Assembly: GCA_018287875.1 (NCBI GenBank)
Contig: JAGVVL010000002.1
Span: 1,984,001-2,048,000 of the forward strand
From: Nigrospora sphaerica
Taxonomy: Eukaryota > Ascomycota > Sordariomycetes > Amphisphaeriales > Apiosporaceae
Direction: 5' to 3'
DNA length: 64,000 bases
The translations under genes and the position numbers were made by a program. Numbering within the stretch: position 1 is the stretch's first letter; the number at the start of each line of letters is the position of its first letter. Shown here one piece after another: positions 10,124-21,799 of this stretch. The notes under the pieces were generated by a model. It was given only the letters and a program-made list of their open reading frames with translations. It had not been told where the DNA came from and searched no databases.

Positions 10124-12851
10124 TACCTAGGTTGCCTTGTGCCAGCACCAAGACACTTCAGGGTCTCGTTTTACGCACATGATTACCTACAGAAATGTCA
10201 ATTAGCACACCCTGACGATCCCGTACCCATACGACTCCCGTACCGAGAGGGCGGGTAGGTAGAGCCGGAGCCACATTCGTCCGGGCCGGCGCCAGGTTGC
10301 CAGGGCCAGCGCGACGGAATACAATGCCAGGGAAGCGGGTGGAACAACACCGACTGCGTACCTACAATTCGCAGTGCTACTAGATACTCCACGCCGCGAG
10401 GGGCCCAGTAACTAAACATCGTGGCCCGCGCCCTTAAATCGACAGGGATGATGGAGACTGGTGGAACCCGGGCGGAGGGGCTTGCCCAAAATAGGAAAAG
10501 CATCCAAATTTTGTGGTTACCACCTGCCAACACAGGTGGTACCTCAATGAGGGATGCATGACATCAGAGTCGTCCAGCCCCGTCTTTGCCGACCTGCCGA
10601 TTCGTGCCTTGCAGTCATTCGCAGCCGAAGGCCCGTCGGTCGACGGGCGGATAGGACGTGTAGGAGGTGCGGCTGAGGCGGAGAGGACGGCCCAGGGCCC
10701 AGGGGGTTTGGGGTTGGATCAGAGACAGCCAGACATGCATGCATTCGGCCATGTGCCCGAGAGGTCGGGGAACAGAGAGACGGGAGCGCAGGCCGTCTCT
10801 GGCAGTCCGGCCCTCTGGTTAAACCTCCTCACACTGCACAGCGGGAAAGATCCAACACGCCCAACCGCCTGCGTGACTGCCTACCCACCTTGTCTGAATA
10901 GACGTTGTGTGTATGGATGCAAGTGGAATATGCAGTTTCTGTCTGCCCTTACCGCCCTGCCGCCGTACAGCGTTGAATGGCATGGCACATCCATGGGATC
11001 CAACCGCATTGCGCGAAAGCCCGCTGGCCTCGGAAGCGCATGCGGGCATCTCGTCGCGAAGCTTTGGTTTCCATCCCAATCCCAGCGCCGTGCCCCCCCC
11101 TGTCTCTGAGGTAACATCGGCAGACCGCTCTGATCGTCGCGATGGGACAGCAGGCCGACATGTTCTAGCGCCATCCCATCCCAATGGGGACTGGCCATGT
11201 CCTTCGCAGCCCCGGGCCAATGAACGAACACTCAGCCACAAGGGCTTGTCATCTTGGCCTCATCCACTTTGCCAAAAACCTGCCTTGGTTTTTTGTTTCC
11301 TGTTCGGCATCTGCCATGATGCCAGTCTCTCGGATTCCCCGTTTGCTCCCCTACAGCTAGAAATCAGGACTTGGCGGTCGGGCCCGTTGCTTGCTTGCTG
11401 GCGCCGGGCCCCAGGGCGGGGACGGCGTCGGCCAGCACAACAACATGGAACCGTGAGGAGGCATCATGATGGCGATGATGTAGTCGGTCGGCACTAGTCG
11501 ACCAATCGATCAGTCTGGCCGGGCAGACACCCCAATGTCCGCCGAGGAACTGTAGGCGGCAGCGTACGTAGCACTCGTACAAACGCATATCCATGGTACC
11601 GGCAGGGCAGTCCCGAATACCGTGTAGAAGCCTAGCTGCGTGTGCTTTCGGATGTGAGCAGTGTTGGGCAATGACGATGCTCCAGCTCCGTGCCTCCTCA
11701 CCGCGCACGGCCAGAGTCCTTTGATCGATGATGTACAACCAACTACTTACGTCTGGCTTCTCTCCCCAAATCGGCTGGTTTCCATGATGAATGAATCCAT
11801 GCACAATGCTCTTGTATGTGGAACCAACCTCTACCCACTGCTGGCAGCACGGCAGACCGGAAGTTCCCCTGGCAAACAGGTTGCTCTGATCCGCCCACCC
11901 ACCACAATTCTCTCTCTCCCTCGCTCTCCCTAACCGTGGCACGCGTCTGTGTCATGAGCAGGGCAAAGCTGGCATCAAGCAATGAGCGGCGGCCTAGCCA
12001 GGTCACCAATGGACCCCGGTTGCTTGCTTGGGTCCGTCGACCGGGGCGAAGTCACTGCTAGGGACACTCACAGAATGCCCTTACCTCATACGACAGGGAG
12101 CGATGTCGACACGTGCGGTCTCGATTCCGGCCGTCTTAGCCGTGCTCCAAATGTTGCCGGGGCAAGATGGGAACCGCAATTGGACTGTGTGGCTTGGGCG
12201 ACATGCGTATCTGATATCATGGCCGGCCTTTCTGCCCAGCTTCCAAGCGGGTAGCCGAGCGGACGGGGTGGCGCGGTCCCATGCGTGTGTGCGCGCCCGC
12301 CCACATACTACGAATACCTACCTACGCGGTCGCTACAGGGACCCATATGGTCGTTCTGTAGTATTTTTTGGTCCTTTCTTTTTTTTTTTTTTTTGCCCGC
12401 CGGCGAGGAGGTTGGCGGGGCGGGGGGAGGGTTTGGGGGGGACAGCATACCGGGTTGGGCCTGCATGGCGACCTGCTATACTACTACGTATGTACTTAGT
12501 AGCCGGCCGACGGGGACCCTCACGGGAGGCCTTGTCCTCCCCCACCATATGAGCTCAACGACTGGGCCGACTTGCGGCTGGGCAGACCGGGTTGTCTTTG
12601 CCTAATGGGCCTTTTCCCGCTGGGCGGAAGGCCGTGAACGTGTACACTTGGTCGTGCAGGGATGAGCGTTGCTAGCCGGTGGTTGGAGGGTCACGATGAG
12701 TGCTGAACTCCACTCTGGGGTGACATCTCTGGGCTAGCCCACAATTGGCGAAAAGGGCAATACTGTCTACGTCGGTCTGCATCGTCCGTTGCCCGTCGAT
12801 CAAGCTTGAAATCCCGGTATGACAACAACTGCTGCCCGGGCCCGTGGATTG

Positions 12852-12859
12852 TTATATAA
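12852..12859 (+). promoter_or_regulatory. Possible TATA box for a CFEM-gene transcript
   Basis: The palindrome TTATATAA lies about 740 bases before the CFEM start codon, and a second TATA-like TATAAAA lies near 13027. If the first is used, the transcript would have a long leader, consistent with the possible leader intron at 13040-13568. Confidence 0.25.
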
Positions 12860-13039
12860 CTGTGCCCTCTTCTTTCCCGTGAATCAGTTCTGTCTCCTCA
12901 CCTCACCATTACACAAGCAGTCCAGCCTGGCCGCCCGTCTCGACCCCTCAACCGAGATTAAGAAGCACAAAGCCACCAACACGTGAAAGAAGGCACCGAT
13001 CCAACCTCTCCCATCTCCGACTTCGTTATAAAACACTTG

Positions 13040-13568
13040 GTAAGTGATGGTTTCCTTTTCTGCCACCAGGTCTCGGTCTGGTTACCGCCTCGCGGGAAGG
13101 CCCTCCTCCCAGTCGCCGATCATTCATGGTACCGGCTGCAAGGTTCTACTGGATCAGGATGGAACAGATACATCTGTATGGATGAATGTGCTGTGCGGGT
13201 TACGCAGTCCTTCCGGATGTTGCTCTCCCGCCCGCCGGCCGCATTCTCGGGCTATCGCATGTTACTGCCCAGCCCCTGTTTCTTTCCTACCTGCGTGGTT
13301 GCCTTTTCCCCCCCTCCAAGAGCCCTCTTCCTCCCCTTATACACAGTGGACGTGGACGTACCTGTTGTACGCCTGTCGCGCCTTCTCAATAACCACTGTT
13401 GTGATGCACAAGCCCCGCCCTCCATTTCTCCTCAGCATCCACTCGTCAAATTCGTTCTTCATCCATTCTCCCCCATCAACAAACACTCACGTAAAGACTG
13501 GCGCCTCGGCACCCTTTTTGATCATACATTCTCCCAATCACATTTCTAACGTGAACTCTTGTGACCAG
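13040..13568 (+). other. Possible 5'-leader intron of the CFEM gene
   Basis: A good donor (GTAAGT at 13040) and a good acceptor (GACCAG ending at 13568, preceded by the branch-like CTAAC) flank 529 bases without coding potential. The acceptor sits 29 bases before the CFEM start codon. This is inferred from splice signals only. Confidence 0.3.
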
Positions 13569-13597
13569 ACACTCTCGGATCACCAACATCATTCAAG

Positions 13598-14700
13598 ATG
13601 AAGACTGCCTCCATCCTTCTCGGCGCTTCTGCCATGGCTGCCGCCCAGGTCGCCCTGCCTAACGGGTTCCCTGAGTGTGGTGTGAGTACTTATCATCTTT
13701 GCATGCCCGCAATACCGCACCCACCAGCAACAACAGTAACCCACTGCGTGGTATCGCCGATATTGCGGGACGTGTGACCTCGGAATCCCGACAGTTGCTG
13801 ACCTCGGCTTTAGGTTGTCTGCATCACCAACATGATGAGTGCGGCCGACGCTCTGGGCTGCGAGGCCGACAACGTCGCCTGTCTTTGCTCCAAGCCCAAA
13901 TTCGTCTATGGCGTTAGGGATTGCTCCAACGAGTACTGCTCCAACAGCGAGAATGCCAACACCGTCCAGGAGTTTGGCAAGAACATCTGTGCCAGTGCTG
14001 GTGTTGCCATCAGCGGCATCCCTGGCGAGGTTACTGCTTCCGCCACTCCGAGCACCACGGTCCTGGCCACCGCCTCCCCTACCGTAAGCTCTCCCCAGGC
14101 TCCATCTTGCTAGCACGGAAACTGATGTGAAATGCCTAGAAGACCGTGGGTGCCGTTACCAGCCAGACGGGTAGCGAGACTGCCAGCCAGACGGGTAGCG
14201 AGACTGCCAGCGCGACTGTTCCCGCTTCTGCCAGCGCTGTTACCACTTCGGCTATTGTGTCGGAGATTCTGTCCACTATTACCAGTGACGGTACTGCTAT
14301 CCCGACCACTATCGGCACCACCACCATTCTGCCCAGCGATGGCACTGTTACTGGTGCTCCCGTCGCTATTGCCACGTCCGCTATTGTGTCGGTCATCGAG
14401 ACCGACGGCTCTACTTTGACTACGACCATTGGCTCGACCACCATTTACTCGAGCCTAGCAAGCATTACTGAGTCTGGCACCACTCTCGAGACTACCACGA
14501 CCCCCACTGGTACTGTGACCTCTGACAGCCCCGAGCCCACGGAGAGCGGTAGCAATGGCGGCGACAACAACAACAACAACGGCGGCGACAACAACAACCA
14601 GAACAATGGAGACGCGCCCCAGGACAGCGCTGCTTCAATTGCTACTACTGCCCCCATGGCCATGGCCGCTGCCGCTGCCCTGGCTGTTTTCTTCCTGTAA
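13598..14700 (+). CDS. CFEM-domain GPI-anchored cell-surface protein
   Basis: Three exons: 13598-13681, 13814-14083 and 14140-14700, giving 304 residues. CFEM proteins are fungal-specific surface proteins with roles in haem/iron capture, wall structure or host contact. A signal peptide (MKTASILLGASAMAAAQ) is followed by the CFEM module with eight cysteines in order: PECG, VVCI, LGCE, ACLC (two), RDCS, EYCS, NICA. The rest is a Ser/Thr-rich stalk containing a perfect 24-base duplication (QTGSETAS twice), two degenerate copies of a TSAIVS...TTIGSTTI unit, and an Asn/Gly/Asp-rich spacer. The C-terminus (APMAMAAAAALAVFFL) is a hydrophobic GPI-attachment tail. The ligand cannot be read from sequence. 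Confidence 0.9.
14161..14208 (+). repeat. Perfect 24-base tandem duplication in the CFEM stalk
   Basis: Two identical 24-base units (14161-14184 and 14185-14208) encode SQTGSETA-type octapeptides. A perfect in-frame duplication suggests recent repeat expansion in the surface-exposed stalk. Confidence 0.85.
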
Positions 14701-15954
14701 CAGGTTTTCCTGTGCAGCTTTTCTCGTTTGGCGAGCATCGTGCATTTTCAACAGGTCCACTGGGGAGCATTACTGGCCCGGAGTGCGATTTGTGGCGGGG
14801 GGTGGTATAATGGTTTTTTCACGAGCTTGACGAGCAATGACTTCAGACCAAAGAAGCCAGACGACTGGTTTCTTTATTCATGTATAAATGAGGCGATGGC
14901 CAAGGAATGGCCCTAATTACTATTTGATACCCCCCTTGGCCTTAAGCCCTGGGTTGTGGGACTTGCTTTCACAGATGCGAAAGCACTTTTAATGATTATT
15001 TTTGCTCTTCGCAGCACAAGACAACTCAACTCTTGCGACTTATTTTCATGTGCTTATGGGCTACTCAGTTCTTCGCCGCCTGGGTTGGAGAGGGGTAGAG
15101 GCACCCTTTATATGGGCACAGCAAGTAAATACAGGGTAGGATTGTTGGTCGACTGTCCAAAGATGAAAGACACAAGTTTCGTACCACGGTCCGGCTGTTC
15201 AAGATCCTAGTACCGACGACCACATCGAAATAGGGAGAAGAAAGACAAGTCATCGATGGAAAGATATCCTCTATACCGATCCCATTGTCTGTTTGTCATT
15301 GGCACTGCTCATGCCCTCTATATATACATGGTCGGGACGAGCCAATCTCTACTTTTAGCCCTATAAACATTGCCCCAACATGGCCTAGTCCCCATTGAAC
15401 ATGATTCTTTTCGGGCCAGCGGACCTCTGGCTCACCCCTCATGTTTCGCATGCTGTCATAATACTTGGCCTCGTCGTACACCGCCTCCCCCATGTGAGTG
15501 AGTGCAGTAGGAAAGAGAGGGAAACCCGGAACAAGCACGAGATGTCTCTTTCACTAACCATCCACCCCGGCCGCCCTCCAACCGCCCCGTGTATCCAAGT
15601 AAAGCACATCCTCTTGCACGGCCTGGACACCTCGACCAGCACCTATTCAGAGAGAGGAAAAGCGAGGCTCGGGGAGTGGAGACGAGAAAAGGAAGGGTTC
15701 GACGAATGTGTACCGGAATACGTCCCATCAAAGGAGCTTCGTTCACAGGTATACCCAAGAAAAAATTAAGTATCGCCGAAAAGACGATCCCAGAGCGCCA
15801 TAAACCCAAACAAGCCACGAAGCGCCGAGTAGCTGCCAATATATATACAAGCGAACAGCGATGGTGAGAGCCCCAAGAAGGGGAGGCAAAGCGACTCCCA
15901 CGCGGGAAAGGTGTGGTGTGCGATGGGGTTCGGCGGCATGAATAGCAGGGGGGA
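14701..15954. other. Convergent intergenic region, CFEM gene to Uds1 gene
   Basis: No gene seen. This is the shared 3' flank of two convergent genes. The minus-strand frame of the Uds1 gene stays open far past its spliced stop, but that extension lacks coiled-coil character and is not counted as coding. Confidence 0.5.
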
Positions 15955-18737
15955 TTATCGGGGGCTGAGCGGGCTCTTCCCAAGACCCTGGGCTTTCTTG
16001 AGTGCGCGAAGTTCTTCCTCCAGCTTCCTGCGGCCAGCTTGCTCGTTCTACAGCGCACGTTAGCAATCTCCTGCCTCAAACCGTGGGGATGGCCATAACA
16101 TACCCTGAGTTGCTCCTCGTATTTCTTCCTCTCGGCCTTGAGGGCCTCGCGGTAGGTGCTGGTCAGGATTGAGCTGCTGCGCCCGCTCGGCGATAAGGGC
16201 CCGTTGGGCCCATTGTCCGCACTGGGAACGCGCAACCTCTCCCCGTCGAGGGCATCTTGGAGCTGCTCCTTCTCCCGGCGGGCCGCCTGTGTGACCTTGT
16301 CGAGCTCCGCCTCCAGATCGGCAATCTTGGTCTCGGCATCAATGGCCTGTTTCGTGATATCCTTGAGGTCCCGGGCGGTGCCGCGAAGCTCCTTCTCGAG
16401 CTCCTCACAGCGAGGCTGAAGGACAGCCACCTGGGACTGCAACTTGTTCATCTCGGCGTTGTCATAGAGAGCAGCGGCTTCGGCGGCTCGTTCGCGGCGA
16501 CTACCGTAAGCGCCATCCAGCTCGGCCTTGGCCATCATGGCCTCCATTTTGAACTCGGCTACCATGCCCATCGACTCGTCAAGCTCGCTTTGCTTAGATT
16601 TGAGCTCTTGCTCCTTGGAGTTAAGCTCGGCCTCCTTGGCCGCGACGGCCTTGTCTGCCTCGGCCTTGGCGCTTTGAGCATCTTTCAGCTGCGCGGTGAT
16701 GATGGCGATGTTGGTTTCAGCTGCCGAGAGTCGCATCTCGGTCTCTCTGCTGCTCGCTTCCAGCGACGCTATCTTGGCGTTGCGCTCCTGAAGTTTCTCT
16801 GTCGCCTCCTTGATAGCAGCGTCTTGCTCAGAGCTCGACTCCTTTGTGTGATCTTGGGCTGCGTCGAGCTCGGCATACGCTGTGGATAGTTGGCCTCGGA
16901 GTTCGTCCGCCTCCAGTTCCACGCGGCGAAGGGCCGCCCGCGCCTGATCCACCTCCTCGACCCGCTTTCGGATGGCCTCGTCCTTTTCGCTGTCCGATTT
17001 GCTGTTCAGTTCCCGTTGCTGCTTGACCTGTCGCTTAAGGACGGCCTTCTGCTCTTTGAGCTTCGTGGCCTGCGTGTATAGCCATTGCACCTTGGTAGAA
17101 AAGGCAGGCAGCGAGTATTGTTCATTCGGATCGAAATTCTCCACGTCCGAAATGTCGTCGTCGTCGTCCTTTATTCCCTTCTCAAGTCGTGTCTTCCTGC
17201 GGTCGCGGGCCCGCTGATGGATATCAGCATAACCTGCTTGTATGATGTCCCAGAGACCCATGAGCACGGCCTCGAATTGCTCGCCCTTCTGCTTCTCTGC
17301 TGTGCCCTTGGTGGAGAAATCTGCCGCCTTGTGTAGCAGGTCCTCGACAACTTGGACAGAGTCGTAAAGATAACTCATCTGCTCATCAAACCCGGCCTCA
17401 TGTTCGGCAGGGGCAGGGTGAGTGGGCGTGCCATTGGCGAGGAGAAGTTCGTGCAGGCGGTAGCCAAGTTTCTGTACGGCTTCGGAGGCTTCGGCATGGT
17501 TGCCAGGGTTCGGTTTCTCCGCCACAGCTGCCAGGGCTTTTTCGAGGTAGTCTAACTGGCTGCTGATGTTGTCGCCTGGCGCAGGCTCTCCCAGCTCATC
17601 GGCCTTGGTGGCGTTGCTTTCAACAAGTAATTGCCGCAATTGGGCGTTGGCCATTGCAAGCTTCCGCTCGGTGTCTGCTAGGAGTGCCGACTGGCCCGTG
17701 GTCTGGCTCTTGATATCTTCAATCTGGGCGTTGAGGGATTCCACCTGAGACCTCAGCGTGTCGGTTTCCTGCTTGAGCTGGCTGTTCTCCTGGCGTAACC
17801 TGTCGCTCTCCTCGGTAAGCTCCTTCGTCTGTTGGCGGACGGGCGACTTCATGGGGATCTCGATGGGGTTCGGCCTTGGGGCACCGCTGCCGAAAGAACT
17901 TGTGCCGTCCAAGGACCGGTAGACACTTCCATCATCCCAAAGCAAGTCATCCGGAGGCTCCATACTGTCCCTCCCGTTGGAGCCGGTAAACATGCTCTCC
18001 GGACTCGCCGGGACGCCGTTGACCAGCGTTACCTTGGACGTAGGGGTGGCAGACTTTCTAGGGACAGCCTTGTGGGTAAGCTGCAGAATACCGGCTGTAT
18101 GCTCCAGCAGCCGCCTCTGCGGCTCAATCGCTCGCTTTTCGAGGTCCCAGAGCTGGGCAGCCAAGTCTTCGCATTTGCTCTGTATGGCTTCGCGCTCTGC
18201 CTCGGCCTCCCGGGCGGCCTCTCCACCGCTCGCCCGATTTCCCAGAAGACTCTTGCGCCGCGAGTGCCTTGGCGAGTACAACCTCGACATGGATACGGCA
18301 GCATCGCGGTATTTGCACTGGACCGCAAGGTTGGAGCGCGTGTGTTCGATACGTTGCTTGAGGACTTCGCATTGCTTTTTGAGGTCGTCAACCTCCTCTG
18401 TGGACAATATCTCGTACTGCCGGCTGTCGAACAGGGCCGTCTCGGCCAGCAGGTGGATTTGGACCGAGTCCTTGAGGTCAACCAGCGCGGAGCTCTGGAC
18501 CCTGTCTGGGTTGTTCTACGCGTGTGGCGGTTAGGACTCGCCGTCATTCTGAGGGCACGCTTGGTGCCCCGGGGCGGAGGGGGCGGGCAGCCTTACTGGG
18601 TTGTAGACGCGCGGCGTCGTGCGCATCTCGTTGTCGACGGCCTCTTGGTCGTAGCGATTGATCATAACATCGCCCTTGGGCGCCATCGCTGGCCGCGACA
18701 GTGTTGGGCGGACGCCTTCGTAGCCGTCGACATCCAT
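15955..18737 (-). CDS. Uds1-domain (up-regulated during septation) coiled-coil protein
   Basis: Three exons on the minus strand: 18737-18597, 18515-16104 and 16047-15955, giving 881 residues. Near the N-terminus, splicing gives the Uds1 domain: LVDLKDSVQIHLLAETALFD, then YEILSTEEVDDLKKQCEVLK and a conserved helical region to about residue 190. The remainder is long heptad-rich coiled coil (REAEAEREA, LRQENSQLKQETDTLRSQV, AKEAELNSKEQELKSKQSEL), ending NEQAGRRKLEEELRALKK. S. pombe Uds1 is up-regulated in septation, which suggests a cytoskeletal or division-site role here. Failure to splice the 56-base last intron would extend the frame to 15456 with unrelated residues. An in-frame ATG at 18809 is an alternative start. 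Confidence 0.85.
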
Positions 18738-20921
18738 GGTTCGGGCCGGCGGGCGGACGGTACCGGCCGGACTTTGAAGCAAAGCAATTCGCGCGCCGTC
18801 GTCACGCAAGAGACATTACTGTACAACAGAGCAGAGCCGGTGTAATAGAAGTTCGGAGCCTGCGGACGGACTCGATGGATATATGGCCCAGGGCTGGTCG
18901 CGCCGGTTCCGCGGGACCTTGACCGACTCGACGGGGCTAATTTCCGGATGCGATGTACTGGTACTGCCAACGACCCAGCACCAGGCGAAGCGAAGGATTG
19001 CAGAGGAGGGCAAAGCAAGCGAAACGGCGCCACCGAGTGGCTACCCAGGTTAAGAGTAGTAGAAGCGGTACGGAATGTATCGGGAAAGATTCTCGTCGAT
19101 CCAAGAAAGAGAGAAAAAGGGCGAGAGCGTGGAAGAGAGGAACTTTTGAGAAAAGGAGATTGGCCGGCTGGTTGATGGACATGAGATTCATTTGAGTCCA
19201 TCGAGTGCCCTGGCGTCTTCTGGGCAGGCACGCCGGGCAGGCGGCGCCGCGGCTGGGGTTGGGAACCTGCCCGTTGATTGGCCACACTCTCTCATTCATT
19301 CTCATCCCAGTACGGAATGCCTATGTCAGGTACGTAAAAGTCGGGTAGTAAGTAAGGTAGGTACTTCTTTACCCTCACCAGCTTCCCTTGCCGGGCAAGG
19401 TTCCTCCAACCTAAGCACGCGAGAGAGGCGTGTCGTGCCTGGCGAGCCTGGCCTGGTAACCCTCCCCGGGGGGGGCTGGCAACCTAAGTCTGGGAGACCT
19501 TGGGGGCAGGGAGTACCTCTCCATACTCTCAAACTCCCGTACCAGTCTCGACTTAACCCTTTTCCCGCATAACGTCCCCTCCCAGCGCTGCTGCTCTCTG
19601 CGTACGCCCTCCTGAGCTAAACCGCAACGGGCCCTAGCCTGACCGTCACGGCCTCGTTCGCTTGCTACAGAGCACAATGGTTGATCGGCGGCTCGCCATC
19701 GCCGGCCCCCCTGCCAATCTACTGCACGTAAATCATATATCCGTCTCCTAGTGTAGTACTTCTCCAACTCGCTGTCAGCTGGCTGGTACGAGCAAGTCCG
19801 GTCTCATTGTGCGGCTGGTGCTCACAGTACGCGAGGAACCTCAGGTTTACGCGTCATTCCGTATAGTACAGCTTCCTTCCTTCCTCAACCCCCCTCTCCA
19901 GACACAAGCAGCCCCAGCTCAAGCCCGGTCACTCCCTTTCCCCATCCTCTTCTGGGGTCATGGGTGTCTCGAATCCATAGCCGAAAAAGGGAGAAGGGTG
20001 CCAGGGGTGTTCAACGATGCCCCAGCTCACACGCATACATGTAGTTGTACTGAGTGAGTCAGTACGGGTCACTATCGTTCCTAAGATTTCGGTCTTTATG
20101 AGGCTGGTGGCACAAAGCAACCGTATGTGCGTAGTGCCGCTTGGTATCATAACATCGGGCATATTATAACGGGTTTTGCGAGCCCGGACCCAACCTTAAC
20201 TTAGCATTATTCATGAAAGCTGTGGGTGTTGGCGTCGGGCGCCGACGCCCGACCGTTGCTTCTTGTACGAAGTCGCGGGGCTTCGGCACATTGATGCGCG
20301 GAACACGATTACGGCCCGCGGGCAAACGTGGTGCATTATCTCAAGGCGTTTCTCCGCATATATACATGCCGCCTTATGTCGGGACCCGGTGGCTCCCTGT
20401 CGCTGCCACCTGTGCTGCGGCTGAAAATACATGGACCCGGCTTATTCGTTCGCATATCGATGGCGGCCCGGGTCCGGAGGCGCTTCCGACGGCACCGGCT
20501 CGGCCGCGGTTTCGCCCTCGGGGGTTGCGCCGTTTTGACCACCTCTTGCGCGTCAAGCTTATGAGGTATCCCATCATGGTGTCGGTCAATCTGCTTTCTT
20601 TCCCGATCATTACATATTAACCGTTTCGCCTACCGGCAGAGGTCTGTTACATAGCTCGGCTTTTTATACAACACATGCTCCCTAGAACTCGACCTTGTCT
20701 CGCCACGAGGTGATAAAGACATCTTTTTGGCGCATGAGAACGGCCCCGAGTCTAAGAAGAAAGTACCTGCAACCGATTACGTATAGGAGGCTCAGCAGTA
20801 TAAAACGAACAACGTTGCGGCGTTTCAAGCGTTCCGGCATCCCATTGTGTGGCTCGCAAGCTCGACGCTGAAACATAAGTTTTCTTGGCCAAGTGTGTAT
20901 GTATCCTTTCTCCTACACAGC
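18738..20921. other. Intergenic region, Uds1 promoter to Dsc2-like gene end
   Basis: No gene is recognised. Several frames of 60-200 codons overlap without motif or codon support. It contains a GTAGGTAC-type motif near 19355 of the kind repeated through this window's intergenic DNA. Confidence 0.45.
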
Positions 20922-21799
20922 TCAGAAAGCCCCCCTAAAATTATCCATGAATTGCTGGCCCATGGTTCTCCGTCGTCCTGCATCCCCCACAACCTGGCTC
21001 TGGACGCCTGTCGCGGTAGCCCCTTCTCCCTCCAGTCGCCGCCTCAGCCCCTCGAATTCTTCGCTTCTGCGTTGGGTCCGGATGCCCACCATCCAGCCTG
21101 GAAGTCGCCATCGCGTCATCGACCGGGGCAGGATCTCCATCCTCCAGGAATAACCAACGACCCAGCCCACCAGGGCACCCAACATGGAGCCTGGCCACTG
21201 AGAAAGCGCGAGCTGTGTAGCAAGGAGGTACACGTAGGACTTGTTGGAGAAGGTAATGCCCTGTACCTGCTCATTTGTAGGCGGGGATGCCGATGTGGCT
21301 AGCTTGTATTTATACATGTGCGGCACCATGGCATGGTACTGGGCCAGGACGGCAAAGACTATCGGCGTAGGTCCTGCGGGCAGGTAGTTGAACACACCGA
21401 GCGTAAGAGGTCGCAGCACGATGGCGAGGGTGGCCGGCGCCACGAGGCTGGTCGAGAGCCAGGCCACAAGGATAAAGGACTGGTCGGCAATTCCGTCAGA
21501 TATGACCGTGTGCCAGAAGTTGCCGGTTAAGTTGGTCAACTTACAGCATACTTGCGAGAACCCCACATGCGCTCGACCATCCGCAGGTTATATATAGTCA
21601 TGGCCGCAAAAAGCACCTCGGAAGAGTTGGTGTAGCAGAGCTGGAAGACGAGGGTCCGCCACGTCTGATGGAAGCGCCATAGATGCAGATCGACGAGAAT
21701 GTAGAAGTAGTGCTTCAAGTCGAAGAGGCTGGCGGCGATCGAGGTACCAATTAGTCCGTAGACGAGACCGCGCGAGACGGGGGCATTGGTGAACGACAT
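20922..21799 (-). CDS. Dsc2/UBAC2-like rhomboid-family membrane protein
   Basis: Two exons on the minus strand, 21799-21545 and 21479-20922, joined across a 65-base intron (GTAAGT...GACCAG), giving 270 residues. The N-terminus (MSFTNAPVSRGLVYGLIGTS) and the segment DLKHYFYILVDLHLWRFHQTWRTLVFQ match the rhomboid-like pseudoprotease family of human UBAC2 and fission-yeast Dsc2. Those act in ER/Golgi membrane ubiquitin-ligase complexes that process SREBP-type factors and degrade membrane proteins. About five membrane helices are visible, with no catalytic Ser/His pair recognised. The tail (RRTMGQQFMDNFRGAF) is short, and I cannot see a clear UBA domain. A generic Derlin/rhomboid relative is the main alternative. 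Confidence 0.75.

Larger units (their letters stand above)
7890..13597. other. Gene-free 5.7 kb stretch between RNR1 and the CFEM gene
   Basis: No reading frame here has recognisable domains, family motifs or convincing exon chains. Open frames of 100-200 codons are scattered on both strands, as expected in GC-rich non-coding DNA. Base composition is not AT-rich, so there is no sign of RIP-mutated transposon remains. It holds homopolymer tracts (T9A9 at 10106-10123, T16 at 12379-12394, a run of A near 9395) and, at the right end, TATA-like sequences and a possible leader intron of the CFEM gene. Confidence 0.5.

Noticed and set aside
10513..11109. 198-codon plus-strand frame in the gene-free stretch
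   Set aside because: No domain or motif is visible, overlapping frames of similar size lie on the other strand, and no splice partners give a longer coherent protein.
7890..13597. RIP-degraded transposon hypothesis for the empty stretch
   Set aside because: The DNA is not AT-rich, shows no TpA excess by eye, and no terminal repeats or transposase or reverse-transcriptase fragments are visible.
15456..15954. Extension of the Uds1 frame past 15955
   Set aside because: A consensus intron at 16048-16103 leads to a short coiled-coil ending with a stop at 15955, whereas the extension is not coiled-coil and lacks family character.
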